From the NCBI GenBank assembly GCA_023565505.1, contig JAIMBI010000013.1, positions 1-64,000 on the forward strand: a DNA stretch of 64,000 nucleotides, given 5' to 3'. Shown in pieces: positions 8,201 through 16,112 of this stretch (positions are counted from its first letter, which is position 1; every line of letters begins with the position of its first letter). Under the pieces are notes generated by a model that saw nothing but the letters and a program-made list of their open reading frames with translations, was not told where the DNA came from and did no database searches. Position numbers and translations under genes: made by a program. The DNA is from Actinomycetes bacterium (GTDB lineage Bacteria; Bacillota; Sulfobacillia; Sulfobacillales; JAIMBI01).

Positions 8201-8757
8201 CGGAGGGAGGACACGTTGATGCCGACGCCGCCGCCCCGGCTCATGATCTCAATCATCTGCCCCAGGGTCTGGACGATGCCCTCGCGGCTGTCGTGCGGGC
8301 ACGGGATGACGTAGCAGTTGTAGAAGGTGAGCTGCTGCCCGGTCCCCGCGCCCGCCCAGATCCGGCCCCCGGGGACGAAGCGCAGGTGGGCCAGTTCGTC
8401 CGCAAACAGGTCGGCCACGTCCGCCCGGACCTTCTCGTCCTCCACCGCCGCCACGCCGTCGGCGATGCGCCGCGCCACCTGGGCGAGCGTCGTCTCCAGG
8501 GGACGGTCGCAGTCCAGCACCCGCCGCTCGATGACCTGACCCTTGTCCGGGCCGGTGAGCAGTTCCAGCTCGAGGCGGCCGTCCGGGCGCACCGCCCGCA
8601 CCCGGCCGATGTCCTTCTTGGGCCACTTGGGATGGGGGTCCACCAGCACCACGGCCAGGTCGCCGACGTTGAACCGCCGTTCGGGATCCTTCATCGTGTA
8701 GCGGTCGAGGAAGATCTTCCAACTCAGTTCCGAGGCGAAGGCGGTCTCCATCTCCAT
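5218..8757 (-). CDS. nrdJ: vitamin B12-dependent (class II) ribonucleotide reductase, intein-containing
   Basis: The enzyme reduces ribonucleotides to deoxyribonucleotides using an adenosylcobalamin-generated thiyl radical. Extein motifs are clear: FYNCYVIP with the N-terminal redox Cys, SRGGGVGINVSSLRP, and after splicing NPCAEQPLPAWGVC with the Asn-Cys-Glu radical triad. TGTVGTMVGTSTGIEP and a C-terminal zinc ribbon (CPQC ... CAHCLSCGYSKC) follow. The precursor is 1179 residues and the spliced product about 838. The ATG at 8757 is preferred because a GTG at 8811 leaves only one base after its ribosome site. It lies downstream of nrdR in one operon. Confidence 0.95.
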   Translation of the reverse strand: MEMETAFASELSWKIFLDRYTMKDPERRFNVGDLAVVLVDPHPKWPKKDIGRVRAVRPDGRLELELLTGPDKGQVIERRVLDCDRPLETTLAQVARRIADGVAAVEDEKVRADVADLFADELAHLRFVPGGRIWAGAGTGQQLTFYNCYVIPCPHDSREGIVQTLGQMIEIMSRGGGVGINVSSLRPARAAVRGVNGRSSGAVSWMDLYSRATGLVEQGGSRRGALMLQLEDWHPDIWRFIEVKKTPGMVENANISVRISDRFMEAVKQDGDWELVFPDTTDPDYDRLWDGNLEKWQALGKPVVVYERTKARKIWQAIIQGAWEAAEPGVVFDERHEKESNSWYFNPLVCTNPCVTGDTLVYTDQGLRRARDLYEAGQPTAVLVDGRFGGDALAPASAVFLTGIKPVVRVRTVEGYSVRVTPDHLLFSDRRGWVRADALEPGEPIRIVNRGGAFGREGSAEEGHLLGWLLADRLRARRGEAPADGAPIPPTVRRAGAALLAARADSRVGPGSATGATDAPVVAAAPPAAAEDPADPDAPVHVPEVVWRGNRAMQAGFLAALFDAEGVVRVGPAEPPAVRLPATSRDLLEDVQRLLLNFGVFSRIEPGEAGGAEAPDPTLVVTGRSLIRFAHTVGFLTPAKRRRLRAALEHQRGPYGEAWVAVVASVEPDGVEPVYDLTEPRTHSFVANGIVVHNCAEQPLPAWGVCTLGHINLAAFYDPDTHDVRWDALRRTIRMGVRFLDDIIDATPYFFEENRQNQLAERRIGMGTMGLGELLIRLGLRYGSAESVRFIDRLYRFIATEAYLYDTELAREKGPFPRFDAEQYLQSGFMQRMPAEVREAVRQYGTRNVTILTQAPTGTVGTMVGTSTGIEPFYALTYYRQSRLGFDAQYVPVAQEWLDQHPGQPLPDYFVGALDLTPEEHIYVQAAIQRWTDSSISKTANAPASYTVEDTARLYELAYELGCKGVTIYRDQSRHEQVLHTKETAREAEAKPAAAPDRAAAPRREFPANVEVYPVPSQVSGRTYRKETPAGTARVVINEVDADPFEVFLLLGRAGSEVQSFMEALGRVISLYLRSSGDLSPRRRLELVAEQLKGIGGANQMGFGPDRVLSVVDAIGLVLERHLHPEKNGHGPGDPQVPAAVLRSGRSAPKLDLCPQCNAPTLVYEEGCAHCLSCGYSKC
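6676..7698 (-). other. intein (341 residues) with LAGLIDADG-type endonuclease domain inside nrdJ
   Basis: The intein begins with Cys (CVTGDTLVYTDQG, block A) and has VRVTPDHLLF (block B, with TxxH-type His). The two LAGLIDADG-like helices are HLLGWLLADR and GFLAALFDAEG. It ends FVANGIVVHN followed by Cys+1 (blocks F and G). All splicing residues (Cys1, block-B His, His-Asn, Cys+1) are intact. A 60-residue Ala/Pro-rich stretch between the two helices looks degenerate, so endonuclease activity is doubtful. It sits directly before the thiyl-radical Cys, a known nrd intein site. Confidence 0.93.
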
Positions 8758-8800
8758 CGCGGTCGTCCCCCTGTCCAGGTGGATGGATGTGCGGGACGGG

Positions 8801-9259
8801 CTATTCGCCACGCCCCTCGATGCGTTCCAGGAGGTCGCGGAAGCCGCTCAAGTCCTGGAACTCGCGGTACACCGAGGCGAAGCGGACGTAGGCCACGCTG
8901 TCGAGCGCGCGCAGCCGGTCCATCACGAACTCCCCGATGACTCGGCTGGCCACTTCGTCCTGGGCCAGATCCCGCAGGTAGCGCTCGCAGTCGTCGACGA
9001 GGGCGTCGAGGGCGGCCAGCGGGACCGGCCGCTTCTCGCAGGCGGTGACCAGGCCTCGCAGGACCTTCCGGCGGTCGAACACCTCGCGGCGCCCGTCCTT
9101 CTTGATGACGTAGAGCGGCCGTTCCTCGACGTGCTCGTAGGTGGTGAAGCGGCGCCCGCAGCGGCCGCACTCGCGGCGTCGCCGGATGGCGGTCCCCTCC
9201 TCCGTGGGCCGCGAGTCCAGCACGCGGGTGTCGTCGTGCCGGCAGTACGGACACCGCAT
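8801..9259 (-). CDS. nrdR: transcriptional repressor NrdR
   Basis: NrdR senses ATP/dATP and represses ribonucleotide reductase genes. The 152-residue protein has the N-terminal zinc ribbon (MRCPYCRHDDTRVLDSR, then RECGRCGRRFTTYE) followed by an ATP-cone domain (YVIKKDGRREVFDRRKVLRGL). Length and motifs match the family. The ATG has GGGGA 9 bases upstream. It is the first gene of an nrdR-nrdJ operon, and its own promoter carries paired NrdR boxes, so autoregulation is likely. Confidence 0.96.
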   Translation of the reverse strand: MRCPYCRHDDTRVLDSRPTEEGTAIRRRRECGRCGRRFTTYEHVEERPLYVIKKDGRREVFDRRKVLRGLVTACEKRPVPLAALDALVDDCERYLRDLAQDEVASRVIGEFVMDRLRALDSVAYVRFASVYREFQDLSGFRDLLERIEGRGE

Positions 9260-9266
9260 GGCATCA

Positions 9267-9314
9267 TCCCCAGGTATTGGGCTTCAATCATGTCGAAACC
9301 ACTATACCTGGGAT
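9267..9314 (-). promoter_or_regulatory. paired NrdR boxes controlling nrdR-nrdJ
   Basis: Two 16-base boxes resembling the NrdR consensus (ACACwATATmTwGTGT) lie at 9267-9282 (inverted) and 9299-9314. They share the core ATACCTGGG in opposite orientation and are separated by 16 bases, so their starts are 32 bases (three helical turns) apart, as described for NrdR sites. The distal box covers the -10 element; the proximal one lies in the leader. Confidence 0.7.
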
Positions 9315-9329
9315 TGGAACCCTTGTCCA
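9301..9329 (-). promoter_or_regulatory. sigma-A promoter of nrdR-nrdJ
   Basis: On the minus strand TGGACA (-35, 9324-9329) and TATAGT (-10, 9301-9306) are 17 bases apart, about 45 bases upstream of the nrdR start. Confidence 0.75.
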
Positions 9330-9566
9330 ACCGGACGAGCGTTTTTGCCGGCCGCCTCCGGTGCCCCGCACGGGACGGAACGCCGGCTCGCCCCTTCCCA
9401 CGCCGGCCCCCGTTCGACAAACTCGGCCCCGTCAAAAAAAGGACTTCCGATGTCGCCTCCCAAAGAGCCCGCAGGAATCCGGCCCGAGACCCCCGGGCGA
9501 CGGGCCTGGACTCATGGCGCTGATCCCCCGAACGGGGTCGACAGCAGGCGGAAGGAGGCGCATGCC

Positions 9567-9755
9567 ATGAACGCGCTCTGGATCCTTGTCTGGGAACGGC
9601 TTCGGGCCGCGTGGCGGGAGCGGGACGGCCAGGCCCTGGTGGAGTACGCCCTCATCCTGGCATTGGTCGCCATCGCGGCGATTGTGGCCCTTAAGTTCCT
9701 GGGTGGGACCGCAGGCAACACCTTGAATACCGTGGCCAACAACGTAGCGCAGTAA
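9567..9755 (+). CDS. flp: Flp-type pilin prepilin
   Basis: A 62-residue prepilin of the Flp/Tad type. A short positively charged leader ends at Gly21, followed by QALVEYALILALVAIAAIVAL, i.e. the G/xxxxEY cleavage signature (Glu26-Tyr27) and one hydrophobic helix. It is the pilus subunit, exported by the Tad system encoded next. The ATG follows GAAGGAGGCG; an out-of-frame ATG lies 5 bases earlier. The 240 bases upstream, back to the nrdR promoter, show a CAAAAAAAGG tract but no promoter I can defend. A prepilin peptidase is not encoded in the window. Confidence 0.9.
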   Translation: MNALWILVWERLRAAWRERDGQALVEYALILALVAIAAIVALKFLGGTAGNTLNTVANNVAQ

Positions 9756-9778
9756 CGTCGGCTGCAGGTTTAGCGAGC

Positions 9779-10489
9779 ATGGCGGAACGGCTACGGACCT
9801 GGTGGCGACTGTACGCCTGGATGGGGCTCACCATGGTGCTGGTCGGCGTCGGCGTCTGGGCCGGCCTCCGGTACCTCGCCGCGCGGCAGGCGGCCGCCGT
9901 GCGCGCGGCACCCAAGGTGGCGGTGTGGGTGGTCACGGCGCCCGTGGCCGCCAACACGCCCATCCTCCCGACCGACGTCAAGGCCGAGGTGTGGCCGGCC
10001 GCACTCGTGCCGCCGGGGCGATACGTGGGCGCCGTGGCCGGCCTGTACGCGGCCGAGGCGCTCGACCCCGGCGAGCCGCTCCTCGCCGCGCAGGTGTACC
10101 GGCCGGCCAGCCGTGACCTCATCGCCAGCCGGCTGCCGCCGGGCGACGTGGCGGTCGACCTCGCGGTAGGGCCGACCAACGCCGTGGACGGCGTCATCGC
10201 GCCGGGCGACCGGGTGAGCGTCCTGGCCACGGTGCCGGCGGGGACCAACGGCCCGGCGCGGACGGTTCTGTTCCTCCGCCACGTCGCCGTCCTCGCCGTC
10301 AACGGCAGCCTGAACGCCGTGCCGACACCCGGTCAGGGGGAGCAGCTGATCCTCGCGGTGACCCCGACGGTGGCCGAGGCCCTGGTGTTCGCCCAGAGCC
10401 ACGCGGCCCTCACCGTCGTGCTGGAGCGGCCCGGGGCGCACTACGGGCCGGTGCCGGCCTACGGGGCCGGCTGGCCCGCCTCGCCGTAG
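9779..10489 (+). CDS. cpaB: Flp pilus assembly protein CpaB (SAF domain)
   Basis: A 236-residue protein with one N-terminal membrane helix (about residues 12-32) followed by a SAF domain (VAANTPILPTDVKAEVWPAA, then ALDPGEPLLAAQVY) and a CpaB C-terminal region (GDRVSVLATVPAG). CpaB/RcpC proteins help assemble the Tad pilus outside the membrane. It starts 23 bases after flp and ends 9 bases before cpaE, in the same operon. The Gram-negative partner secretin (RcpA/CpaC) is absent, as expected for a monoderm. Confidence 0.85.
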   Translation: MAERLRTWWRLYAWMGLTMVLVGVGVWAGLRYLAARQAAAVRAAPKVAVWVVTAPVAANTPILPTDVKAEVWPAALVPPGRYVGAVAGLYAAEALDPGEPLLAAQVYRPASRDLIASRLPPGDVAVDLAVGPTNAVDGVIAPGDRVSVLATVPAGTNGPARTVLFLRHVAVLAVNGSLNAVPTPGQGEQLILAVTPTVAEALVFAQSHAALTVVLERPGAHYGPVPAYGAGWPASP

Positions 10490-10498
10490 GAGGAGTGT

Positions 10499-11674
10499 AT
10501 GCTGACGGTATGCGTGGCCGCCGCGGCGGACGTGCTGAACGGCGTGGCTGCCGCCGTCCGGAACACGCCCGGGGCGGTGCTGGTGGCGGCGGCCGAGGAC
10601 CTGCGCACGGGCCTGGCCCAGGCCGAGAGGGAAGCGGCCCAGCTGTTGGTGGTCGACGACCGGCTGCTCGCGGACAACCCCGGACTCCTCGGGCGGGTCC
10701 GGGCCGGGGCGTGGACCGTCGTGCTGCTGACGCGCGGGGCGGATGCGGAGGTGCTGCGGCGGACCGTGGCGGTCGGCGCCGCCGAAGTGGTGGAGGCGGA
10801 CCGGGCGGCGGAGGAGATCGGCGGGAAGCTTGCCCTCTACGTCGCCCAGGAGAGCCCGGAGCGGACCGAGGTCGGTCGGGTGCTCACGGTCTTCTCCTCC
10901 AAGGGCGGCGTGGGCAAGACCACCATCGCCGTCAACCTGGCCGTCGCGCTGGGGAAGCTCGCGCGCCGGCCGGCCGCGCTCGTGGATCTCGACCTGGAGT
11001 TCGGCGACGCGAGCGCGCTCCTCGGCCAGGTGCCCCGGGCCACCCTCCACGACCTCATGGCGGTGCCGCACCTCGACCAGCCGGTGCTCGAGCGCGTCAT
11101 GCCCGCCGTCGCGGGCGGCGCGGTGGCGTTCCTGGCCGCCCCCGGCCATCCCTCGGAGGCGGAGGACGTCCGGCCGGACGTGGTGGCCGAGGTGCTGGGA
11201 CTCCTGCGCCGCATGTACAGCTTCGTGGTGGTCGACACGGCCCCGGGCTTCCGCGACGTCAACGTCACCGCCCTCGACGCGGCGGACCTCGTCCTCACCG
11301 TGCTGACGCCCGACGTGGTCACCGTGCGCACGGTCAAGCAAGTGCTCGACCTGTTCGCCGACGGGCTTCGGTATCCGCCGGAGAAGGTGCGGTTGGTGCT
11401 CAACCGCGCGGGAACGGCCGCCGGCCTGGAGCTCCCGGACATCGCCGGGGTGCTGGGGCAAGCGGTGGCCTGGGAACTTCCCAGCGACGGCGCCTGGCCG
11501 GTGCGGGCGGCCAACCAGGGCCAGCCGCTGGTCCTGTTCCGCCCCGATTCGCGCCTGGCCCAGGCGCTCCGCTCCATGGCCCGCACCCTGGTGGAGGAGC
11601 AGGAGGGACGGCGGCGGACCGTCAAGGAGCGGGCCGGCGGCCGGGGCGGCTTCTTCGCCAGGTTCCGGCGGTAG
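10499..11674 (+). CDS. cpaE: Tad pilus localisation ATPase CpaE/TadZ-like
   Basis: This is a MinD/ParA-type ATPase that places the Tad apparatus. Residues 1-120 look like an atypical receiver domain (LLVVDDRLL, VGAAEVVEAD). The ATPase begins at about 128 with VFSSKGGVGKTTIAVNLAVAL (deviant Walker A, 135-141) and has DLDLEFGDASALLG and VVVDTAPGF. The ATG follows AGGAG. Length (391) fits the family. A plain ParA would lack the N-terminal domain, and the operon position supports CpaE. Confidence 0.87.
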   Translation: MLTVCVAAAADVLNGVAAAVRNTPGAVLVAAAEDLRTGLAQAEREAAQLLVVDDRLLADNPGLLGRVRAGAWTVVLLTRGADAEVLRRTVAVGAAEVVEADRAAEEIGGKLALYVAQESPERTEVGRVLTVFSSKGGVGKTTIAVNLAVALGKLARRPAALVDLDLEFGDASALLGQVPRATLHDLMAVPHLDQPVLERVMPAVAGGAVAFLAAPGHPSEAEDVRPDVVAEVLGLLRRMYSFVVVDTAPGFRDVNVTALDAADLVLTVLTPDVVTVRTVKQVLDLFADGLRYPPEKVRLVLNRAGTAAGLELPDIAGVLGQAVAWELPSDGAWPVRAANQGQPLVLFRPDSRLAQALRSMARTLVEEQEGRRRTVKERAGGRGGFFARFRR

Positions 11675-11704
11675 CCCGGGGCCCGCGGCAAGGAGGCATG
11701 CGGC

Positions 11705-13045
11705 ATGTCGCTCAAAGCACGCCTGGCCGGGCAGGCGGGGTCGCCGGCCCCCGCTGCGGGGACCCGCCCCGACCGGCCGGCGGTGGACTATCTGTCGTCC
11801 CAGTTCATCGCGCTCAAGGCCCGGGTCCAGGAGCAGCTTTTGGACCAGGAGGCCCGGCCGGAGGAGCTGGACCGGCAGCAGCTCGAGGAACGGATCGGGG
11901 CCATCGTCAACGCCGTGGTGGCGACGGACGCCAGCATCTCCCCGCTCGAGCGGGACGCGCTGGTGACCGGGCTCATCGACGAGCTGACGGGCTTCGGGCC
12001 GATCCAGCCGCTCCTGGACGACCCGGAGATCACGGAGATCATGATCAACGGGCCGCACCGGGTGTACATCGAGCGGCACGGACGCCTCGAGCGGACCCGC
12101 ATCCAGTTCCGGGACGCCCAGCACCTCAAGGCCATCCTGGAGAAGATGCTCGCCCCCACCGGGCGGCGCGTCGACGAGGCCAGCCCCATGGTCGACGCCC
12201 GGCTGCCGGACGGTTCGCGGTTGAACGCGGTGATCGCGCCGGTGGCGGTTGACGGCGACGCCGTGACGATCCGCAAGTTCGCGCGGGACCCCTTCACCCT
12301 GCCGCAGCTGGTGGCCATGGGGACCTTGAGCCCGGAGATGGCCGAGTTCCTCGAGGCGGCGGTCCGGGGCCGGGTCTCGCTCATCGTCTCCGGGGGAACC
12401 GGCTCGGGGAAGACCACGACCTTGAACGCGCTGTCGGCCTACATCCCGCCGACCGAGCGCATCGTAACCATCGAGGACGCGGCCGAGCTGCAGCTGCAGC
12501 AGGAACACAAGGTCGCCCTGGAGGCGCGCCCGCCCAACGTCGAGGGCAAGGGGGAGATCACCATCCGGGCGCTGGTCCGCAACGCGCTCCGCATGCGGCC
12601 GGACCGCATCATCGTGGGCGAGGTGCGGGGCGGGGAGGCGCTCGACATGCTCCAGGCTATGAACACCGGCCACGAGGGGAGCCTCACCACGGCGCACGCC
12701 AACTCCCCGCGCGACTGTCTGAGCCGCCTGGAGACGATGGTCCTGATGGCGGGCGCGGACCTGCCGCTCGCGGCCATCCGGCAGCAGATCGCGAGCGCCA
12801 TCCAGCTCATCGTGCAGCAGGCGCGGCTGCAGGACGGGACCCGGCGCATCGTCCGGATCACCGAGGTGGTGGGCATGGAGGAGGGGGTCATCACGACGCA
12901 GGACCTGTTCCTGTTCGATCAGGAGACGGTGGACCGGTCGGGTCGGGTGCAGGGCCGGTTCCGCGCCACGGGCATCCGGCCCCGGTGCCTGGAGCAGCTG
13001 GAGCGTCACGGCATCACGCTGCCGGCCTCGCTCTTCGGAGGCTAG
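11705..13045 (+). CDS. cpaF: Tad secretion ATPase CpaF/TadA
   Basis: A hexameric secretion ATPase of the VirB11/PulE group that drives pilus polymerisation. The 446 residues show the CpaF N-domain (GFGPIQPLLDDPEITEIMINGP), Walker A GGTGSGKT at 230-237, a Glu-rich Asp box region (TIEDAAELQL), Walker B IIVGEVRGGEALDML, and the His box TGHEGSLTTAHAN. Start ATG has an AAGGAGG site 7 bases upstream. Gap to tadB is 3 bases. Confidence 0.95.
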   Translation: MSLKARLAGQAGSPAPAAGTRPDRPAVDYLSSQFIALKARVQEQLLDQEARPEELDRQQLEERIGAIVNAVVATDASISPLERDALVTGLIDELTGFGPIQPLLDDPEITEIMINGPHRVYIERHGRLERTRIQFRDAQHLKAILEKMLAPTGRRVDEASPMVDARLPDGSRLNAVIAPVAVDGDAVTIRKFARDPFTLPQLVAMGTLSPEMAEFLEAAVRGRVSLIVSGGTGSGKTTTLNALSAYIPPTERIVTIEDAAELQLQQEHKVALEARPPNVEGKGEITIRALVRNALRMRPDRIIVGEVRGGEALDMLQAMNTGHEGSLTTAHANSPRDCLSRLETMVLMAGADLPLAAIRQQIASAIQLIVQQARLQDGTRRIVRITEVVGMEEGVITTQDLFLFDQETVDRSGRVQGRFRATGIRPRCLEQLERHGITLPASLFGG

Positions 13046-13048
13046 GCC

Positions 13049-13966
13049 ATGGGGATCCCGGACGCTCCGGCGATCGCCGGCGGGGCGGCGGCGGCCGCCG
13101 TGGCCGTGGCCACGAGCGGGCTCCGCGCCCTCCGGGAGCGCCGCCGCACCGTGGCCCGGCTCCGGGCGCTCGATCCGGGATTGCCGGCCGGTCGGCGGCC
13201 CCGTGCGTGGGGCTGGCGGGCGCTGTGGGAGCGCTGGCAGCGCACCGAGGCGGCGGCCGCGTTGCGCCTCCGGCTGGAGGAATACTGGGGCTTGGTGGGC
13301 CTGGCGGCGGTGGTGGGGGCGGCCGTGGGGGCCTTGTTGCGGGGGCCGGCGGGCGCGGTGATGCTCGGCGGGCTTTGCGGCACGGGCGTCGTCGTGTGGT
13401 TCCGGGCTCGCCGCGCGGCGTGGCTCAGGCGCGCGGAGACCCAGCTGCCCGATCTGCTCCGCGGCGTCGCCACCGCCATGCGGGCGGGCGCGTCGTTCCA
13501 TCAGGCGCTGGCCACGGTGGGCCAGGACCTGGCCGATCCCCTGGGGGCGGAGGTGCGGCGCTTGGTCCGACGTGAGGCGCTCGGCTACACCCTGGACGAG
13601 GTGCTGGAGGAGTTGGCCCGGCGCGTGCCCAGCCGGGACCTGGAACTGGCCATCGTGGCGATCCAGATCCAGCGGGAGGTCGGCGGCGCGTTGGCCCCCC
13701 TGCTCGAGAGCATCACCGAGACGGTGCTGGCGCGCCAGCGGCTCAAGGCCGAGGTGCGCACGCTCACCGCCACCGGGCGGGCGAGCGGGCTGGTCCTGAC
13801 GCTTCTGCCCATCGGACTCGGGATGCTCATCGAGTTCGTCAACCCGAGCTACATGGCGCCGCTCTGGACCACCGGCCTGGGCCACGCCATGCTGGGGTAC
13901 GGGGTGGTCTCCCTGGCCGTCGGGGGCGCCGTCATCCGCAAGCTGGTCCAGGGGCCGGAGCTATGA
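13049..13966 (+). CDS. tadB: Tad inner-membrane platform protein TadB
   Basis: A 305-residue membrane protein with N-terminal hydrophobic segments, a cytoplasmic T2SSF domain (LPDLLRGVATAMRAGASFHQALATVGQDL, with the family pattern RaG.s..qAl) and two C-terminal membrane helices. TadB and TadC together form the platform on which CpaF works. It overlaps tadC by ATGA. Confidence 0.9.
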   Translation: MGIPDAPAIAGGAAAAAVAVATSGLRALRERRRTVARLRALDPGLPAGRRPRAWGWRALWERWQRTEAAAALRLRLEEYWGLVGLAAVVGAAVGALLRGPAGAVMLGGLCGTGVVVWFRARRAAWLRRAETQLPDLLRGVATAMRAGASFHQALATVGQDLADPLGAEVRRLVRREALGYTLDEVLEELARRVPSRDLELAIVAIQIQREVGGALAPLLESITETVLARQRLKAEVRTLTATGRASGLVLTLLPIGLGMLIEFVNPSYMAPLWTTGLGHAMLGYGVVSLAVGGAVIRKLVQGPEL

Positions 13967-14895
13967 CCGACGCCGCCTTCGCCCTGCTGTCGGCCCTGAG
14001 CCTGGCGCTCGCCTCCCAGACCGCCGTCCGGTTCGTGCGGGCGGCGCGCTCGGCGCGGGCCCGCGAGCGGATCCAGGCCTGGGAGCGGCCCCGGCCGGGG
14101 AGTGCGGACGCGGTCGAAGACCTCGACGTGCCGTTCCGGGAGCGGATCCTCCGGCCGTTGTGGCGGAGCGCGATCGGGGCCCTGGAGCGGCGCTTCCTCC
14201 CCGAACACGTGCAGCGCGAGTGGCAGCGTCGCCTCCGGCTGGCCGGCCTCAACCAGTCGCCGGCGGAATTCCTCCTGGTGCGGGCCCTGGGAACTGTCGC
14301 CGCCGGCGCGCTCGGGGCGGGGCTCGCCGGCGTGGTCGGCCTGACGGGGACCGAGCGGCTGCTGGTGCCTCTGGGGCTCGCCGGGGTGGCCTGGGCCTTC
14401 TTCGGGGTGCGGCTCAACACCCTGGCGGAGCGCCGGCGGCGGGAGATCGAGCGGGGGCTGCCGGAAGTGCTCGACTGGCTGTCGGTCAGCGTCGAGGCGG
14501 GCCTCTCGTTCGAGGCGGCGCTGAGGCGGACCGCGGGCCGCACGCCCGGCCCCCTGGGCCGGGAGCTCCTGCGCGTGGTGTCCGACCTCCAGCTCGGGCT
14601 CACCCGGGCGGAAGCCCTCGCCGCCATGGCCGAACGCACCCGGTTGGAGGAGGTGCAGCGCTTCGCGGCGCTCGTGGCCCAGGCGGAACGGGTGGGGGCG
14701 GGCATGAGCGCCGTGCTGAAAGCCGAGGGCCAGCGCGTGAAGGAGGAGCGGGTCCACCGGGCCCGGGAACAGGCGGCCCTCGTGCCCGTCAAGATCCTGT
14801 TTCCCCTGGCTCTCTTCATCCTGCCCACCCTCTTCGTCGCCATCCTCGGCGGCGGCATCATCAGCCTGGTGGGCTCCCTGGGGCACGGGCTGTAG
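13963..14895 (+). CDS. tadC: Tad inner-membrane platform protein TadC
   Basis: Second T2SSF-type platform protein, 310 residues. It has membrane segments at about 100-145, the domain LPEVLDWLSVSVEAGLSFEAAL, and a C-terminal hairpin LFILPTLFVAILGGGIISL. It is translationally coupled to tadB (ATGA). It closes the operon: no TadG, TadE or peptidase gene follows. The 227 bases downstream show no gene and only weak GC stems. Confidence 0.9.
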   Translation: MTDAAFALLSALSLALASQTAVRFVRAARSARARERIQAWERPRPGSADAVEDLDVPFRERILRPLWRSAIGALERRFLPEHVQREWQRRLRLAGLNQSPAEFLLVRALGTVAAGALGAGLAGVVGLTGTERLLVPLGLAGVAWAFFGVRLNTLAERRRREIERGLPEVLDWLSVSVEAGLSFEAALRRTAGRTPGPLGRELLRVVSDLQLGLTRAEALAAMAERTRLEEVQRFAALVAQAERVGAGMSAVLKAEGQRVKEERVHRAREQAALVPVKILFPLALFILPTLFVAILGGGIISLVGSLGHGL

Positions 14896-15122
14896 CCGCC
14901 GCTCCGCCGGGCGGATCATTGCAGGACAGGCCCAAAGCGGGCACAATACGGAGGGTGACGTCATCTGGCGGCGCGACCTCCCGGCCGTGGCGCCTGCTCG
15001 GGGAACTGGGGCCGTCTGAACGCCTTTCAGAATGGTCACGACCAATCCCGAACCGTATCCGGCGAGCAGCACAGGACACCGACGTCGCACGCGACCGGAC
15101 GCCCGCTCAGGCGCTCAGTCGA

Positions 15123-15151
15123 TTGAACGGGCGGATCCGTCACGATACAAT
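15123..15151 (+). promoter_or_regulatory. sigma-A promoter for the GNAT-glycosyltransferase cluster
   Basis: TTGAAC (15123-15128) and TACAAT (15146-15151) are 17 bases apart, 33 bases upstream of the GNAT start. Both hexamers match the consensus in 5 or 4 of 6 positions. Confidence 0.75.
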
Positions 15152-15183
15152 GGGCGTATGGCGTTCTAGGGGGAGGGCCCTGG

Positions 15184-16044
15184 TTGCTGAGGTTTGTCCG
15201 GGCGACGAAGGAGGATCACGACCGGATTCGACAGTTTCTCGCCCAGTTTCCGAATGACTATCTCCCCGACGTCGTCCCGCGACACCTCGCGTCGCGGCGG
15301 GGCGGGTTCTACCTGGCCTGGGAGGACGACCGCCTCGTCGGGACCTGCGCCGTGGCCCTGCCCAAGGCGCAGGAGGCCATCCTGTTCGGGATGCGGGTGG
15401 CCACGGCGGGCAATCCGGACGGGGTCCGCGAGGAGGTGGCGCGCTTCCAGCTGGAGGAAGCCCGCCGCCTCGGCGCGCAGGTGGTCCGGGTCCTGGTCCC
15501 GGTGGACCAGGTGGAGGCGACCCACGTGCTGCAGGACCGGCTCGGCTTCCGGGTGGTGGACCAGTGGGCCGTCGGCGAGGTGCATCCGCTCCCCGTCCCG
15601 GCCGACCGGCCGCGTGAGGCGGGTCCCGCCTGGGCCATCGACCGGGAGCGGGTGGGCGCCTTCGTCCGGGAACACGGCGGGGATCTGTGGGCGGACGACG
15701 AGTGGGCGGTGACCAGCCTCTCCTTTCAAGACGTGTGGCGCCGCTTCGAGTCCGGCGGGGTGGCGCTGGCACCCCTCGAGGGGGCCGTCGAAGCCCTCGC
15801 GCTGCTGCGCGTCGAATCCCGCGAAACGTTGCACCTGAACTACTTCCGGGCCATCGGGCAGATGTTCTCCGCCCTCCTCGACTACCTGTGGAACGAGGCT
15901 CGGGCGTGGGGCGCCCAACGGTGCCGCTTCGGACTGTCGCTGCATGCCGCGGAACGGCTCCGGGCGGCCGTGCCGGGCACGGAGATCCAATGGCGGGGCT
16001 TGGTCCTGGAGCGCCAGCTGGCTCTCTTGCCCAGCGAGGGTTAA
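15184..16044 (+). CDS. GNAT-like N-acetyltransferase
   Basis: The N-terminal ~150 residues resemble a GNAT fold: LRFVRATKEDHDRIRQFL opening, YLAWEDDRLVGTCAVAL, and the late VLQDRLGFRVVDQW motif. The acetyl-CoA loop is not canonical (RxxGxG is absent), and about 130 further residues follow that I cannot assign, so activity is uncertain. TTG start, 7 bases after GGGGGAGGG, about 33 bases from a clear promoter. It probably heads the run into the glycosyltransferase genes. Confidence 0.65.
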   Translation: MLRFVRATKEDHDRIRQFLAQFPNDYLPDVVPRHLASRRGGFYLAWEDDRLVGTCAVALPKAQEAILFGMRVATAGNPDGVREEVARFQLEEARRLGAQVVRVLVPVDQVEATHVLQDRLGFRVVDQWAVGEVHPLPVPADRPREAGPAWAIDRERVGAFVREHGGDLWADDEWAVTSLSFQDVWRRFESGGVALAPLEGAVEALALLRVESRETLHLNYFRAIGQMFSALLDYLWNEARAWGAQRCRFGLSLHAAERLRAAVPGTEIQWRGLVLERQLALLPSEG

Positions 16045-16112
16045 GGCGCGTCCGACGCCTCCTGGGCGGGCCGACCCTCGGGCGACTCTGGCCCGAGCGG
16101 CCGTGGGGCCCC

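Noticed and set aside
8758-8811. Start of nrdJ at GTG 8811, overlapping nrdR
   Set aside because: The GAGGGG site is only one base from that codon, while ATG 8757 has better spacing and the conserved protein begins after it.
9791-13885. 1364-codon minus-strand frame across the Tad operon
   Set aside because: It is a shadow of the pilus genes: His/Arg/Pro-rich composition and no recognisable domain.
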